Source: Andrena cerasifolii
Taxonomy: Eukaryota; Arthropoda; Insecta; Hymenoptera; Andrenidae
Length of the DNA stretch: 64,000 nucleotides
Assembly: GCF_050908995.1 (NCBI RefSeq)
Contig: NC_135121.1
Coordinates: 16,864,001 to 16,928,000, forward strand
Direction: 5' to 3'
Made by a program: the position numbers and the translations under genes. Below, one piece after another: positions 23,498-35,250 of this stretch. Position 1 is the stretch's first letter, and each line of letters opens with the position of its first letter. The notes below the pieces were generated by a model that searched no databases, was not told the origin of the DNA, and saw only the letters and a list, made by a program, of their open reading frames with translations.

Positions 23498-26320
23498 TTA
23501 GCGAGAAAGGAGGGTGGGGCGAGGAGGAGGATAGCCGGACGGATATGGAGGGAAAGGAGACGGAGAAAACACGGGGCGGAGGTGTGGGGTAGCTTCTGCA
23601 CGAGGGATCGTCGGCGTCGCCGTTGCCGTCGTCCCCGTTGCCGTCGTCGCCGTCGTCGTCGTCGTCGACGTCGTCGTCGTTCTCCTCGTCGACGTCCCGC
23701 GGTCGTTGTGTGCGCGCGAGGGTAGGTGGGCACCATCCAGCCATCCTATCCCATCCTATCCTCCCTGGCGCGCTATCCTATCCTGGCGTAGCTTAGTTTA
23801 GCTTAGGGCCCTGCCACCCGGGAGGCTGCTGCCGTCTGAGGGAAAGGGGGAGTCGGTTACGGACGGTAGAGACCAGCGCACCGGAGGTGGGACGAGGACG
23901 CGGCGATGCCGCGCCACCGCGGCTCAGAGGAGGATGAAAACAGCGGAGGAGGTCGGGGGTGGGCAGAGAGGACCAGCGGGAGGACGAAGATAGTACGGGT
24001 ATAGGGTTGGTGGTAGGACATTGCGGATATATTCGCCTCTATCCAGCAAACCGGCCTCCTCCGCGCACCACCGCGACCGACGGCGTACCAGCATCCTCTC
24101 CGGCGTTTCTCTCTCCTGGCCATCCTGCGACGTAATCAGCGAGAGAACCACCACCGTCGCCCACCCACCCACCCACCATCGACCCCTTTCTACTCCACCT
24201 CCTCATCCACCTCATCCTCATCCACCTCGTCCTCTAGCCTCTTCCTCCTCCCGTGCCACCCTCGTCTAGCGTCTCACCGCGACCAACCCGACCCCCTCGT
24301 CCCCGCCCGCTTTGCGCTACCCCTCGGCATCCCTTGCTAGGCTGCCGTGGCATGCATCTATCCGGACGTCTATCTACCTATCTATCTCGATGCACTGGGT
24401 GTCCGCCCGAAAACCGGCTCCCATTTCTCCGCCGGCGCGAGATCCGCAGGGCCATCCAGCCTCGCTGATGGCGATCGCGGCTCCAGATACCCTGTATAAT
24501 TCCCAACGAAACGTACAGCCACGCGGAAGAATATCCTTCGGACAGCTCTGACCAGCGCTCGCGTCAGAGTGAAGTGTATCGTGTGCTAACACGAGTTAAA
24601 GCAACAACGAGACATCGCGTGATTATGTTCCCCGGGGGATATGTTAACGAGCTCGGACGCGCCGGGATCGAAGCGCCAGAATTTTCCTTGCTACTCCGGC
24701 GGCCGAGTGGCGAGGATTGAAACGCGCTTTCTGTTTTCACTTTTCCGTGGCTCTCGAGGGGGGAGTGGAACAGTAGGCACGTAGCAGATACGCTTTGCGT
24801 CATCGAGCGAACCGCGCACGCTTCCTTCCCCCCCTGTTTCTTTCTTCGTCCCGCCCGTTTCAATGCATCCTTTTCACTTTCAGCGGCAGGGAAGGAGAGA
24901 GAGGGTAGGGAGAGAGAGCGAGAGGGCAGAGCGTTGATTTCATTCACAAGTATTCACGGTGCTTCATAAGGTCCAACCTGACGATCCTTAACGGCCCTCC
25001 ACCTTATTTAACCGTCACTCTCTCGAAAGTGCTTAAAGTTCCTTTTAACGGGAGGAAACTTGCTCCATAAACGAACAGCCGTGAGCCAAAGTAGCCGTCC
25101 GCGGCCGGCGAGGATTAGAGAAAGAATCTGAAACGTCGTTTACGGGCCGGTAACGAGAACTCTCCAAACAATAACACTCCGCCGCTTCCTTTTCGCTATT
25201 CAATCGCCAATTACCCACCTCTACGATAGCTCCCATTAATCACCGGCCCTTCCTGTCCTCCTTTAACTCAGCAAACGGAAACGAACCACCACGAGCTATC
25301 CGAAATCCTCGAACCATTACTCCGGACACCTTCGCTGGCATTGGCGTCTTTTCGCGCCGTAAAACACCTGACCAACTTGAAGCACTTCAGAGTTTTCAAT
25401 TTCCCAATTTTAATCACGGCCCTCCTCGTTATTCCCGATCCCCCGAGTCACAGGTATTTTCCATCGCGCGTAGGAATCGCGGGCAATTAGAAGTGCAAGC
25501 GTGGACGAGGCACCGTGTGGGAATACAGCTCGGCGTACACGTGTATCTGTTATTGTGATATGGATGTTAATAGGTTAGGGGGTCTCCGGAGAATGTGGGG
25601 TGAATCACGATTTCGATAAGGGTTTATATTCCTCCCGCTCTCGTCCATTCTTGCCTCCCGTCCTCTTCCTCGCTCCCTCTCTTTCTCGCTCCGTTCGCTC
25701 CCCGCCCGCTACCACCCGGCCGACCCTTTCTCGTTCTCTTTCTGCGTGTAACGCTGTTTCTCCCTCTACTTCCGGCGCTCGCTCATTGAAAACCGGCTCT
25801 AGGGCTCGCAGCGTGGCTGCGTTCGCACGTATATGGACGCGCGCACGTGTTCGCACATATGGAAGGAGGGAGACACGCGTGTCCGTATACGTATGTACTT
25901 TACTTTATAGCGGCGACGTCAGAACACGTGTATGCCTCGTTAAAGCACGATGAGCTCTACTCGCCACAAGTGAAACGCTGGCGCGCTCGCGCGTTCTATC
26001 CGACGTCCGTGCGGCTGTGTGGGTAACGATCGTCCAACGGGGCCACCGGGGCCCTACGTAGACGGCTCGCCAAACATTAATCCGGACTCATAAACACTTT
26101 TACGACGCGTAGCCAGTTTCCCCGGGATTATCGTGTGACGCGCGTCGCGCCTTTGAGAACGCGGCGCGGCACGGCGCGTTCCGCGATGATCGATAAACCG
26201 CCCGCTGGGTATTGATTATCGGATTTTCGTGACTGCCTTCGTCCGACTTTTCGAGCGCCACACCGCTTTCGAAATGATGAAACTTCCTTCGTTACGTGGC
26301 CGAGTAAAGGGGCCCGAGTA
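23498..26320. other. CpG-rich spacer with (GTC)n, no gene supported
   Basis: A GTC-rich trinucleotide tract lies at about 23608-23695, and CCATCC/CCTATC-type short repeats at 23735-23790. CT-rich stretches follow at 24140-24260 and 25640-25760. ORFs of up to 203 codons here translate to low-complexity Asp, Arg or Ser runs. The region might be a promoter or 5' UTR of a gene I cannot see. Confidence 0.45.
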
Positions 26321-26324
26321 TTAA

Positions 26325-26601
26325 CCCTTAACTGGTATACTGGTTTTGGCAAACATGACTGGTATACCGGGGTCGTGGCAGACCCCAAATAAAAAAGGAC
26401 ACAGAAATTTGTAAAGTCGACACTAGATTATTTTCTGTGAATATTTTGTTCTTAGGTAATGTATAAAATAATAGGAACGTAGAAAGTTAAACTATTAACT
26501 ATAAAATTAATTAGAAATTCAGTTGACAAACTTGGATAAAAAATTTTGCAGCGAACTTTGCGTGCTTGGGGTCATGTGCGACCCGGGATACCAGTTAAGG
26601 G
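26325..26601. mobile_element. TTAA-flanked MITE, 277 bp
   Basis: It is bounded by intact TTAA at 26321-26324 and 26602-26605. The ends are CCCTTAACTGGTAT and ATACCAGTTAAGGG, a perfect 14-bp terminal inverted repeat. It matches the piggyBac-type pattern of TTAA target and CCC start. A diverged relative lies at 5267-5605. No coding capacity. Confidence 0.9.
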
Positions 26602-26699
26602 TTAAACCTCGGGTCTATGTTGACCCACAGTCGAATTCACGCATCCTCTGGATAAGCTTCTTCTACTGGAACGTCGTTCTGTTGCGGTGTAATAATTAC

Positions 26700-26785
26700 A
26701 GCGGACGGAAAAATAGAAACTCGGGTAATGGGACTCGAATCCACGATCTTCGGATCCACTGCGCGCTGGTCAGCCGCCTTACAAG
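26700..26785 (-). repeat. tRNA-like (SINE or tRNA-pseudogene) remnant
   Basis: Read on the minus strand, GTGGATTCGAGTCCCA (about 26728-26746) resembles a tRNA T-arm/B box. It is preceded by GGCTGACCAGCGCGCAGTGG, which has some D-arm/anticodon-arm character. I cannot draw a full cloverleaf with an acceptor stem, so this is not called as a functional tRNA. Confidence 0.3.
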
Positions 26786-27567
26786 GGAAGATCCCGAACC
26801 CGAAAGTTCGAAAAATTCTGAAACTTTGTGGATATGTAGAGAATTTTCTCCTGAATACAACGCAATTTTTTTTGCTGCTCAGTCACACTAAGGGGGTGAA
26901 ATTAACCCCTGAAGATTCGGCTATTTTTCGATTTTATTTTCTATCTCGCAATCTGTAAGAGATAGAAAAGAAATTTCAAGACAAAAGTTACTTCTTTTAA
27001 TTAGATCTATTAAATGGTAAATGTTTTATTAATTGTTTAAACAATTAGAAAAAAGTTACAAACGAAAATATTAATAATGTTTCCTAAATTCGTGGTTTCA
27101 CGTGAAATCTGAACTGAATGTTTAAATAATTATGAAACTATTAATTAATCCATATTATTTTTCCATAGGATTTCAACTTTTGTTGTATTGCGGAAATATG
27201 CTCCATAATTATTTAAACATCCACTTCAGATTTCACGTGAAACAACGAATTTTAGAAACCATTATTAATATTTTTGTTTATAACTTTTCTCTAATTGTTT
27301 AAACAATTGATGAAACATTTACTATTTAATAGATCTAATTAAAAGAAGTAACTTTTGTCTTGAAATTTCTTTTCCATATCTTACAGATTGCGAGTTCGAA
27401 AATAAAATCGAAAAATAGCCGAATCTTCAGGGGTTAATTTCACCCCCTCGGTGTGATTGTTTGGCAGCAAAAAAAAAATTGCGTTGTAATCAGGAGGAAA
27501 TTCCCTACATATCCACAAAGTTTCAGAATTTTTTGAATCTTCGGGTTCGGGATCCTCCCTTGTTAGC
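26783..27567. mobile_element. Fold-back element, about 785 bp
   Basis: The left arm begins near ACAAGGGAAGATCCCGAACC and the right arm ends GGTTCGGGATCCTCCCTTGT. The arms match for over 300 bp each, including CCGAATCTTCAGGGGTTAAT and its complement and a TTAATAGATCTAATTAAAAG block. The centre is near 27145. It is related in sequence to the inner palindrome at 16258-16640: both carry a (T/G)GAxCCCTGAA block and GGGATC(T/C)TCCCTTGT ends. Confidence 0.8.
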
Positions 27568-28343
27568 CGATTCCCCCAAAGCTGCTCCCCGAAATTACTC
27601 TCTTCTGAACTCCTTATATACCAAACTCGCGGCGCCACCTATCTGCCATTGCACCATAGGCCGTTTCCCAGGCGCCAAATGCCTGCATAATGTATGTAAT
27701 AATGTATAATGTGGCCAGGGTTAATCTCTGCACAGAAACAAGAGTTGTCCTGTTGCCGTGTAATACGATTCGCCAGCGAGAGGGATTTAAAGACGCGACT
27801 AACGCGCCCCTAACTTGTTGAGCGGTTATGCTGATTTACTTTGTAATGCACTTGAGAGGCTCGCCGCCCCACACCCCCGCTTGGCGGGTCGGGTTTCGTC
27901 AGGGGGCCACGAAAACGAATGGACGGGCGCCTCTATGAAGTTTAAAACTGGGCTCGTGCCCGTGTACTTCCGCTCTTCGCTCCGCACAATCAGCGGGTAT
28001 AATCCGTTCTGTTGGCCGACGAAGTTACGAACTTTGCCTCCCCGGCTATCGCGCGCGGGGAAAGTATTCGGAACAGCTGTTACGTAAATAGTCGCGATTA
28101 CCGCGACGAGGATCGGCGGAATTCGCTCGAAATAAATTTTCCACTTCCCCGGATCGAAGCGCTCGCTTACATGACAACGTCACTCCAATTAAAGCGGAGT
28201 TCTCCTTCGTCCACGAGCGTAGGTTGCCCCGACATCGGGGAATCCACGGTGCCCGGAGGAGGGGCGGAAGGACACCGCGAGCAACGATTATCGAGAAACC
28301 GCTGGAAACCTGTTCTGCCGTGTCGCGGACGGCGTCGCGACAG
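27568..28343. other. Spacer, no gene seen
   Basis: Mixed-composition sequence, CpG-rich from about 27820. ORFs of about 110 codons on both strands overlap and are not recognisable. Confidence 0.45.
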
Positions 28344-28930
28344 GTAGGGGAGAGAGTGGGTAGGTTTGGGTCAGATTTCAATTAATCTCTAATATTTACC
28401 AAAATAAAAGAGAAACGCGCTTTAAATGTGAATAGTTATAATTAGGAAGGTTTTACCATCGATGCTCCAATTGACAATTTCATTTCATTATTCCATAGAA
28501 ATCTTTAAAATTATAAAATTACTGAGAGTAATTATTTGACCTAACTGTTGCTTGAATATAAGTTTGTCTACTAAAATTTCTACCAGCGCTACGTGTTTTC
28601 TATAGGGGAGAGTCGTGCAGTACCGACCGCTCTAAGTTTTTTTTTTGTTATATCTTGGGGTAGAGTCGATAAAAATTAGAAATTCAAAAACGTATTTGTA
28701 GTATAGATGGAACTTAATAAGAGGAGGGAAATTATTTTTGTGAAATTTAATAATAAGAATTGATAATTTGCAAAAGTAAAAAAGTTGTAATTTCTAGGAA
28801 ACGAAAAATTGTCGTCCAGTACCGACCAACTATTAAATTAGTACTAAAAAATTATCAATATATCAATTATCGATACCGATTCCTCTTCAACCGATGCCAT
28901 ATCAATACTATACCGAATCAAAACTGGTAT

Positions 28931-29135
28931 GATACATTCCGAAAGTATCGATATTCGTTTGATACATTCCGAAAGTATCGATGTTCGTTTGATACATTCC
29001 GAAAGTATCGATATTCGTTAGATACTTTCCGAAAGTTTCGATATTCGTTTGATACGTTACGAAATTATTGATACTCGTTTGATACCTTACGAAATTATCG
29101 ATATTTGTTTGATACTGTACGAAATTATCGTTATT
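28931..29135 (+). repeat. 30-bp satellite array, about 7 copies (left arm)
   Basis: The unit is GATACATTCCGAAAGTATCG followed by ATATTCGTTT. The first three copies are nearly identical and later ones are diverged. GTATCGATA-type palindromes recur within and between units. An inverted, more diverged counterpart lies at about 29610-29810. Confidence 0.85.
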
Positions 29136-29604
29136 TATTCGATAATTCTGTGATCAGATGGCAAACCTGTTATGATATCTATTTGATATCTACTTGAAAA
29201 TATATATATATATATAATACCTGCTGCATGCTTGTACGGAAGTATCGGTTTCGATTTGCAATTTAGTACTTCACGAAAATATTATTTGTTACCAATCATG
29301 ATTTGATAATATAACAATTAAGTAGGAGTAGGAATCACTATCAAGACCTACCCCTTTCTTAATAACATTATATAACGCACAAATTTCTATGCATTAAGGA
29401 ATAATGTACATCATTTACTAATAAAAATTCAATTATATAGGATTCAATTATAGAGTTCATGATATTGATTCCTACTCCTACTTAATTGTTATATTATCAA
29501 ATCATGATTGGTAATAAATAATATTTTCGTGAAGTCCTAAATTGCAAATCGCAAACGATACTTTAGTACAAGCATTAAGCAGGTATTATATACATATTTT
29601 CAAG

Positions 29605-29810
29605 TAGATATCAAATAGATATCGATATTTTTGTGTAGGTATCAAAAATATCTCAATATTTACGCGTAGGTACCAAACTGGTATCGATATTCTCGTATAG
29701 GCATCAAATAGGTATCGATATTTTTGTGTAGGCATCAAAAAGGTATCGATACGTTCGCATATGTAAGTATCAAAGTAGCATCGATTCCTTTTGATACCTT
29801 TGACTTTGAT
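29605..29810 (-). repeat. Diverged 30-bp satellite array (right arm)
   Basis: Units of about 30 bp have the form GGTATCGATATTTTTGTGTA followed by GGCATCAAAA. They are the inverse-complement counterpart of the left-arm array. About six copies, more diverged than the left. Confidence 0.7.
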
Positions 29811-30454
29811 ATGTATCAATGCCAGATTGAAATTTGTAGAACGGTATCGATATGTATCGATACGGTATCAGTCCCATCACTAAACTTAATAGACTAGAGA
29901 TAGTATACATAATACAACAAAATCATTTACTCACATGAGAAACAAAAGATTAGCTTTATAAAATAACTTTTAACCCACCGAATATCAAGATCAATGGAGT
30001 AAATAATATGACCCCGAAATAGGTTACAGAGAATTGTGATTTTCATTTGTTAATACAAATAAAGTGCTAATATCTGGTCGAAGAAGCGAGAAATCGCTTT
30101 GATCGGTACTGTACGCTGGTCGGTGCTGCACAACTCTCCCCTAAGTTTATAACAGCGACTTACTTCGATTACGAATCTAGATTTTTACCACGAAAATGCG
30201 CTTTTTAACAGACTTCAAAAAGGAGGAGGTTATAGATTCCACCCTTATGATTTTTTTTATATCTTTGTCCTCGCAAAACTCCTCAGCATATGGACCGTTT
30301 TTGCTAAAAATACACAAAAAAGTAAAAAAATAATTGTTTCCCTTATCTAATCTGCGACTCTCCACCTCTAGCGAATACGGTACGCCTAACAAGGATGGAG
30401 ATACACTAACTGACCCAAATCTCCTACGACCCAAACCTACCCTCTCTCCCCTAC

Positions 30455-31082
30455 GGAACGGATCCCGTAACGAGCGACTAGTCGAGATTTCGGGGACATC
30501 GGGCAAACCCATCCTCGCGTGGAAAATACGCCTATAAATCGAGCCGCGCGCCCGATATCGTGTCGCGGTCTAACGGAACGCTCGGTGCCCCCCACCAACG
30601 CATCGCGATCCTCGCGGACCGCGAATATCGCGGATTACGCAACCAGAGGTCTATACATAACCAGGCCGAATTGGAGCGAAGCCGTCCGCGTTCGCGATTA
30701 AATAGAATCGCCGCGCGCCTTTTCTATTAGGTCATCCCATAAGTGACACGCGGCTTCATCACGCCGCGCGTTCAGGTGTACCGACTTCTCCCTTATCTAC
30801 GGAGGAATTTAAATTCACATCTCCCCAGGACTCTTCGTACCCTTACCACTCCAACAGACCTTTTACTATACTCTAAGGCGTAATCAGTGGCGCACTCAGG
30901 ATTTAATCTTCAGGGGAGCCTACTCGAAGGGATGAAAATATTTTTAACCCAAATTCACTAGAATTTTATTTATTTATTATTTATTTATTATTCATTTATT
31001 CACGGGACAATCCCATTAGGAACAAGAATACTTATTAAGAACAAGAATTCACTATTTAGGTGATTATAAAAAATTTATTTAA
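30455..31082. other. Spacer, with a CAGTGGCGCACTCAGG transposon-end-like motif
   Basis: CpG-rich up to about 30780. At about 30885 the sequence CAGTGGCGCACTCAGGATTT resembles the CAGTGGCG... termini common to several DNA-transposon families. No matching right end was found. (TTTA)n-like sequence lies at about 30965-31000. Confidence 0.35.
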
Positions 31083-31347
31083 CCCTCATCCGTTCCTCAT
31101 TTCACGAGCTGAATCTGTCCCTGGGTGTCAAATCGACACAGTAGTACAAGATCGCCGAAATGACAAGGTAAACAGTTATTTCTCGATATTTCTTTATTCA
31201 AATCGATGAGTTCACATTTACATCTCAGATTCTTCACAACGTTCCACATAAAATAAAAACCACTTGCAGGACATACCACATGTTTACAAGAATCACAGTT
31301 TCATTACGGAAAAGCTGTGTCGAATCGGCACGATGTAGGGATGAGGG
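31083..31347. mobile_element. TTAA-flanked MITE, 265 bp
   Basis: It is bounded by TTAA at 31079-31082 and 31348-31351. It starts CCCTCATCCGTTCC and ends GTAGGGATGAGGG, a short imperfect terminal inverted repeat. GTGTCAAATCGACAC and GTGTCGAATCGGCAC-type motifs are repeated internally. It is a third TTAA/CCC family, distinct from those at 8027 and 26325. Confidence 0.8.
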
Positions 31348-34116
31348 TTAAATAATAAAATCCAGTTTCCTTTTCTCTTTACAAAACCCTTTCTTTCGAA
31401 GGTGCCAGGGTCCCACGCCCACCCTGGGTGCCCGGCTGAAGGTAATTATCAGAGTAGTTATCCGAAAACCACGTCGGGGGTGCGTACTCCTGCCCGCGAT
31501 CCAGGGTAGCCGTAAATGTTTTAATATCGACGGGGTTCGATCAGCTCGTTTGCAATTCCGATTTTTCTCGGACGCGCGAGCCGCCCCCGATAAATAAATC
31601 TGTCGCTCTTGAGCCGCGGCAAATAAATATTCCCTGATATTTGCCGGTCGGATATTCTCCTCCGGCGACGGGCAAATATTCTCGCCGAGCGGGCTCCGAC
31701 GAGGCTTTGGGCGCGCTTAATCGCGAGCGCCGCGATAAAAGGTCCCCCGGAAGCCGACCCCTTACTTCCGACCGCGCGGCTTCGCTCCGCCCTCCCTGCC
31801 TCCCTCCCGCCATTTCCCCGCAGCTTTTCGAACACCGCGTACACGGCCTGGGCACCCGCGGCCGCCGCCGTGGATACGGCTCGCAGGGCCGTTGTAAACC
31901 CGCGTAGGTGTGAACCAGGGTGGACACGCGTGTTGGTGTAGGACACCGCTCCGCCTGGCACCCACACAGAGGCGCGCCGCGGACACGGAGCCGTACAGGG
32001 CGAGCCACGCGGCTTGTCCACCCTGATTATTTTCCTCGTTAGCGGACCGACCTAAATTTGTCTTCCTCTGTTTTTTGCCCCCGGTCGTTTGGAGGGTGTC
32101 CGCGAGAGGCGATCGGCTTGGATTCCCCTCCGCTCCTTCTCCTCGCTGTGTGCCTCCCCCGATCGTCTTATAGCTCGCGAGGGACGCCGGCGATTAATCC
32201 AGCCGGGTCGATAAACCTTTCGCAAGTCTGCGCTGGTTTAATTCCGGGCTAAGGGTGCAAATCCACGACGAGACAGAAAGAAAGAAGACCGGCCTTCGCA
32301 GATGGCTCTATTAGCGAGCGGAATAATCAGGCCGAACGAGCGACGTGGCTCGCCCTGTACAGTCGGCGGGACCCAGGTACTATCTAGTATCTAGTAATAC
32401 CGGGTACTAGGTACGTACGCGCCGCGGACGCCAAATAGTGGTTCGCATATTCAGAGAGATAGCGACGTCGCTCGGTGCGATCGCCCCTGATTTAGGCCTC
32501 GTCCCCTGTCTCGCTCTCTCTCTCCCTTCCCGGTACGCTCTGTCCACTCTCGCTGTCGCTCTCGCTCCCTGCTGCTCTTCATCCCTCCTCCTTTCCTTCG
32601 TTCTCGGTCGTTCCATCTCTACCAACGCTCGCGCGCGCGCGAACACGCACGCCAGAAGTGTCCGCCTCTGTGTGGAGGCTACCAGCACACCGGCACCGCG
32701 GCTCGTTGGCCGTCGTGCACGTACACAGAGGGGGGCACACATAGCACGCCGGTCGCGTCCACGGATAACGTCCTCGATACGGCGGCCAGCAGCGGCGAGC
32801 ACGACATCGAGGCGTCCCGAAAAGCGCTATCTCGCGGCACCCCGCTCGTAGCCGCCCAATCAGCGCTTCGATCCGCGCTTTCGACCGTCGCGCTTTGATC
32901 ATGTACCCTGCGACTGATACCCACGAGCAGCGTCGTCTCGGCGTAAATCACGTCCGCTCCGTTCCTCTTCCGTGAACGCCGCCTCGCCGAGGGGACGCGG
33001 CCAGGTTGGGCTCGACGCCGGAATGGTAGGGGAATTATCGGGGTGGCGCGCTCAGCCCCGACGGAATTAAAGGATTTTTGGTCCCTTCGACGTTCCTCCT
33101 CGTCGATCACCTCGCCTTCTCTCCTCGGCCATCTACCGTCCAAGCACATCGATACAGCGGAGGAAACGAGACGGGATCGACGAAAATTCTGCTTCCCGGA
33201 ATTTTTCGCAATCTCTGGCCCGGGGCCAGGGATCGTCCGGTGCTTGGATATTATCCAGATGCTAAGTCGGTAAGAATCCACGCTGTCTGGCAGTCGTTAG
33301 GCTCTTAATACGACTAGAGCGTTAAGTAGCCGAGCTTCTCGGTGAAAACTTCGTTCGGAGTATCGTTGAGAGGCGCTTCGATCGCCGCCGCAACGGTCCG
33401 CGAGCGCCGCATCTGGTTAAGTTTCGGTAAACACGGCTCCGCCGATCCACGGGTGTCTTCCGGTGGCCGGTAAGTTTTTCACGAAACTGGCAAGGACGCT
33501 GCGGCAGTCCCGCGGAATCGGTAGGTTTGATAGAGAGATCGCGGCTCACGTCGCTCCGTCCTCTTTAAAACGGCTGCGCGGCGGTGCCGAGTCTTCCACT
33601 CTCCTCCTTTCGCAGCGGGAATCAACCTCGTCTTTTCATTTTCGTCGGCGAGGGACGAGACCGACCGAGCCCGATTACGAATACCATCGGATAACGTTAA
33701 TGCTCGAGGCGTCGAGGCGAGGGACCGCCCTGAGAACCCCTCCCCTCCTCGGGGGCTGTCGTGCCACTTCGTGAACATCTGCAAGCCGGTCACGCGAGCG
33801 GAAGAAAAACTTCGATCGTCGATTAAAGAAGGAAATTGGCCGAAAACGTTTCGTTGCCCTCGTTATTTCCCCGGCAACTGGACGTTAAATCCTGCAGGAA
33901 TGTGTATTTATCGCGGTCGGCCGTGCCGTATATCTCGGCCGATATTCGCGCGCCGCGCCGGCGAGAAGCGGCCGGCGTAAAGGCTCCTCCAAACCAACGC
34001 GAATCTCGCGCCGCGTAACGGATAGTCGCGCTGGTTTGGGGGGGCCTTAACTCGCCTGGCCGGCTGTAAATTATCGCCGCGCGACGTAAGGTAAACGTAG
34101 CAATGCATGGCCACTG
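31348..34116. other. CpG-rich region, no coding gene supported
   Basis: From about 31500 to 34050 the sequence is strongly CpG-rich with Arg/Ala-rich ORFs on both strands (up to 200 codons). CT-rich and GCGC-rich tracts near 32500-32650 look like an insect promoter or 5' UTR. GCGCCGCG-type blocks near 33935-34015 include a small inverted repeat (AAACCAACGCGAATCTCG against CGCGCTGGTTTGG). No splice chain to a coding exon was found. Confidence 0.45.
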
Positions 34117-35250
34117 TTGCAGATATTAATTATTATTAAGCTATGTATATCAATCAGGCACAATATATTGATTAATCTGTGTTATGTAATCCTTAAACTT
34201 CGTACCATAAAAATGATTTTGATAAATGTTGTGTTTAAAACACTTAAAAAATTGTTTGGAATCTCACAGGATAGACGTTTGACGAATTTTGCTAGATTCT
34301 TCAGAATTTGCTAAGGAGAAAGTGATGTTTGTTAAGCGAATAATTAGTGTAATATTGGGTTTCGCTATGTGAACGAATAGCTTATGGAATCCTAAGAGTA
34401 TTTAAAGCAAGTAATTAACGCGGTATTACGCACTTAGATTGTATTTTATGTAAAAAATACGTGGCTATATATCGGTGCATAATATTCGTGTCTGACCCAA
34501 TTGCTAACCAAGCGTCCATGTATATGGCAAGTCGTGATTTAGTATACTCAAAGACTTGTACTAGTGTATAATCAGGAGTATTTTTTAATAGTATACAGTG
34601 TTTCGATTTGGCCTAATGCAATTCCGAATAAAAAAGCCGGAAAATTAAATAAGATCTCTACGATATTAACGTCTGAAGAATGGCAGATGCATCACATTCA
34701 AATTCAGGAGAAACTGAGAAAACAAATGAAAATACAAGAACGAAGAAGATTTAGAGATGAAGCAAAGAAAAAAGAGTTGAAGAAAAAGAAGCCAAAAAAG
34801 CTATTGCCGAGGAAAAGAAAAAACTTAACAATGAAATTAAGAAATTAATAGCCGAAAAAAGAAGATAATAAAAAAAGAAAAACAATTAAGTATAATTAAT
34901 AAATTCTAAAGATATAATTGTAATAATATATATATATAACAAAATTATATTACTTGTAAGATAAATAAAATATTTTTACTTTTATTTCCTTATCTGTTTA
35001 TTATGGTTATTTATACAATAACTTTATATTTCTGTACTTCTTAATTTTCCTTAACGGATTTTTCCATTTAAGACAAAGAATCAGTTTTTAAAATAATTTT
35101 TACGCGATTATAAAACCTATGGCTAGGTACTGGGACATGAAAATTGGGACGCTAGGTGAATCGCGTGAGGTTGGCTATATATTGGTACATTTACACGTAC
35201 AAATATTCTTGTTCATTTTACGTTAAATATAAAAAAAAATTAAAATTTTG
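34117..35250 (+). pseudogene. AT-rich transposon remnant with a Lys/Glu-rich transposase-like tail
   Basis: At 34564-34848 a plus-strand ORF reads ISTILTSEEWQ followed by a long Lys/Arg/Glu-rich coiled stretch. That resembles the charged C-terminal tail after the DDE domain of pogo/Tigger-like transposases. No DDE core is present, and the surrounding 34117-35250 is AT-rich with partial repeats (for example GTGGCTATATATCGGT near 34461 and TTGGCTATATATTGGT near 35171). The family assignment is weak. Confidence 0.35.

Larger units (their letters stand above)
28344..30454. mobile_element. Nested palindrome, about 2.1 kb, three levels
   Basis: Outer arms: GTAGGGGAGAGAGTGGGTAG at 28344 against the complement ending at 30454, with TTTGGGTC following. 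Middle arms: TAGGGGAGAGTCGTGCAGTA at 28603 against the complement near 30130-30143. Inner arms: a Cctactcctacttaattgtt block near 29450-29490 against its inverse near 29312-29335, with long matches through 29200-29590. The outer and middle levels share the TAGGGGAGAG terminus, suggesting one element of a family inserted in another. No transposase. Confidence 0.8.

Noticed and set aside
23133..23744. 203-codon minus-strand ORF with a poly-Asp stretch
   Set aside because: The Asp run comes from a GTC-rich trinucleotide tract, and the ORF overlaps the end of a Harbinger element. No homology.
28760..29071. 103-codon ORF with repeated Asp-Thr-Phe-Arg-Lys-Tyr
   Set aside because: It is a translation of the 30-bp satellite and not a tandem-repeat protein gene.
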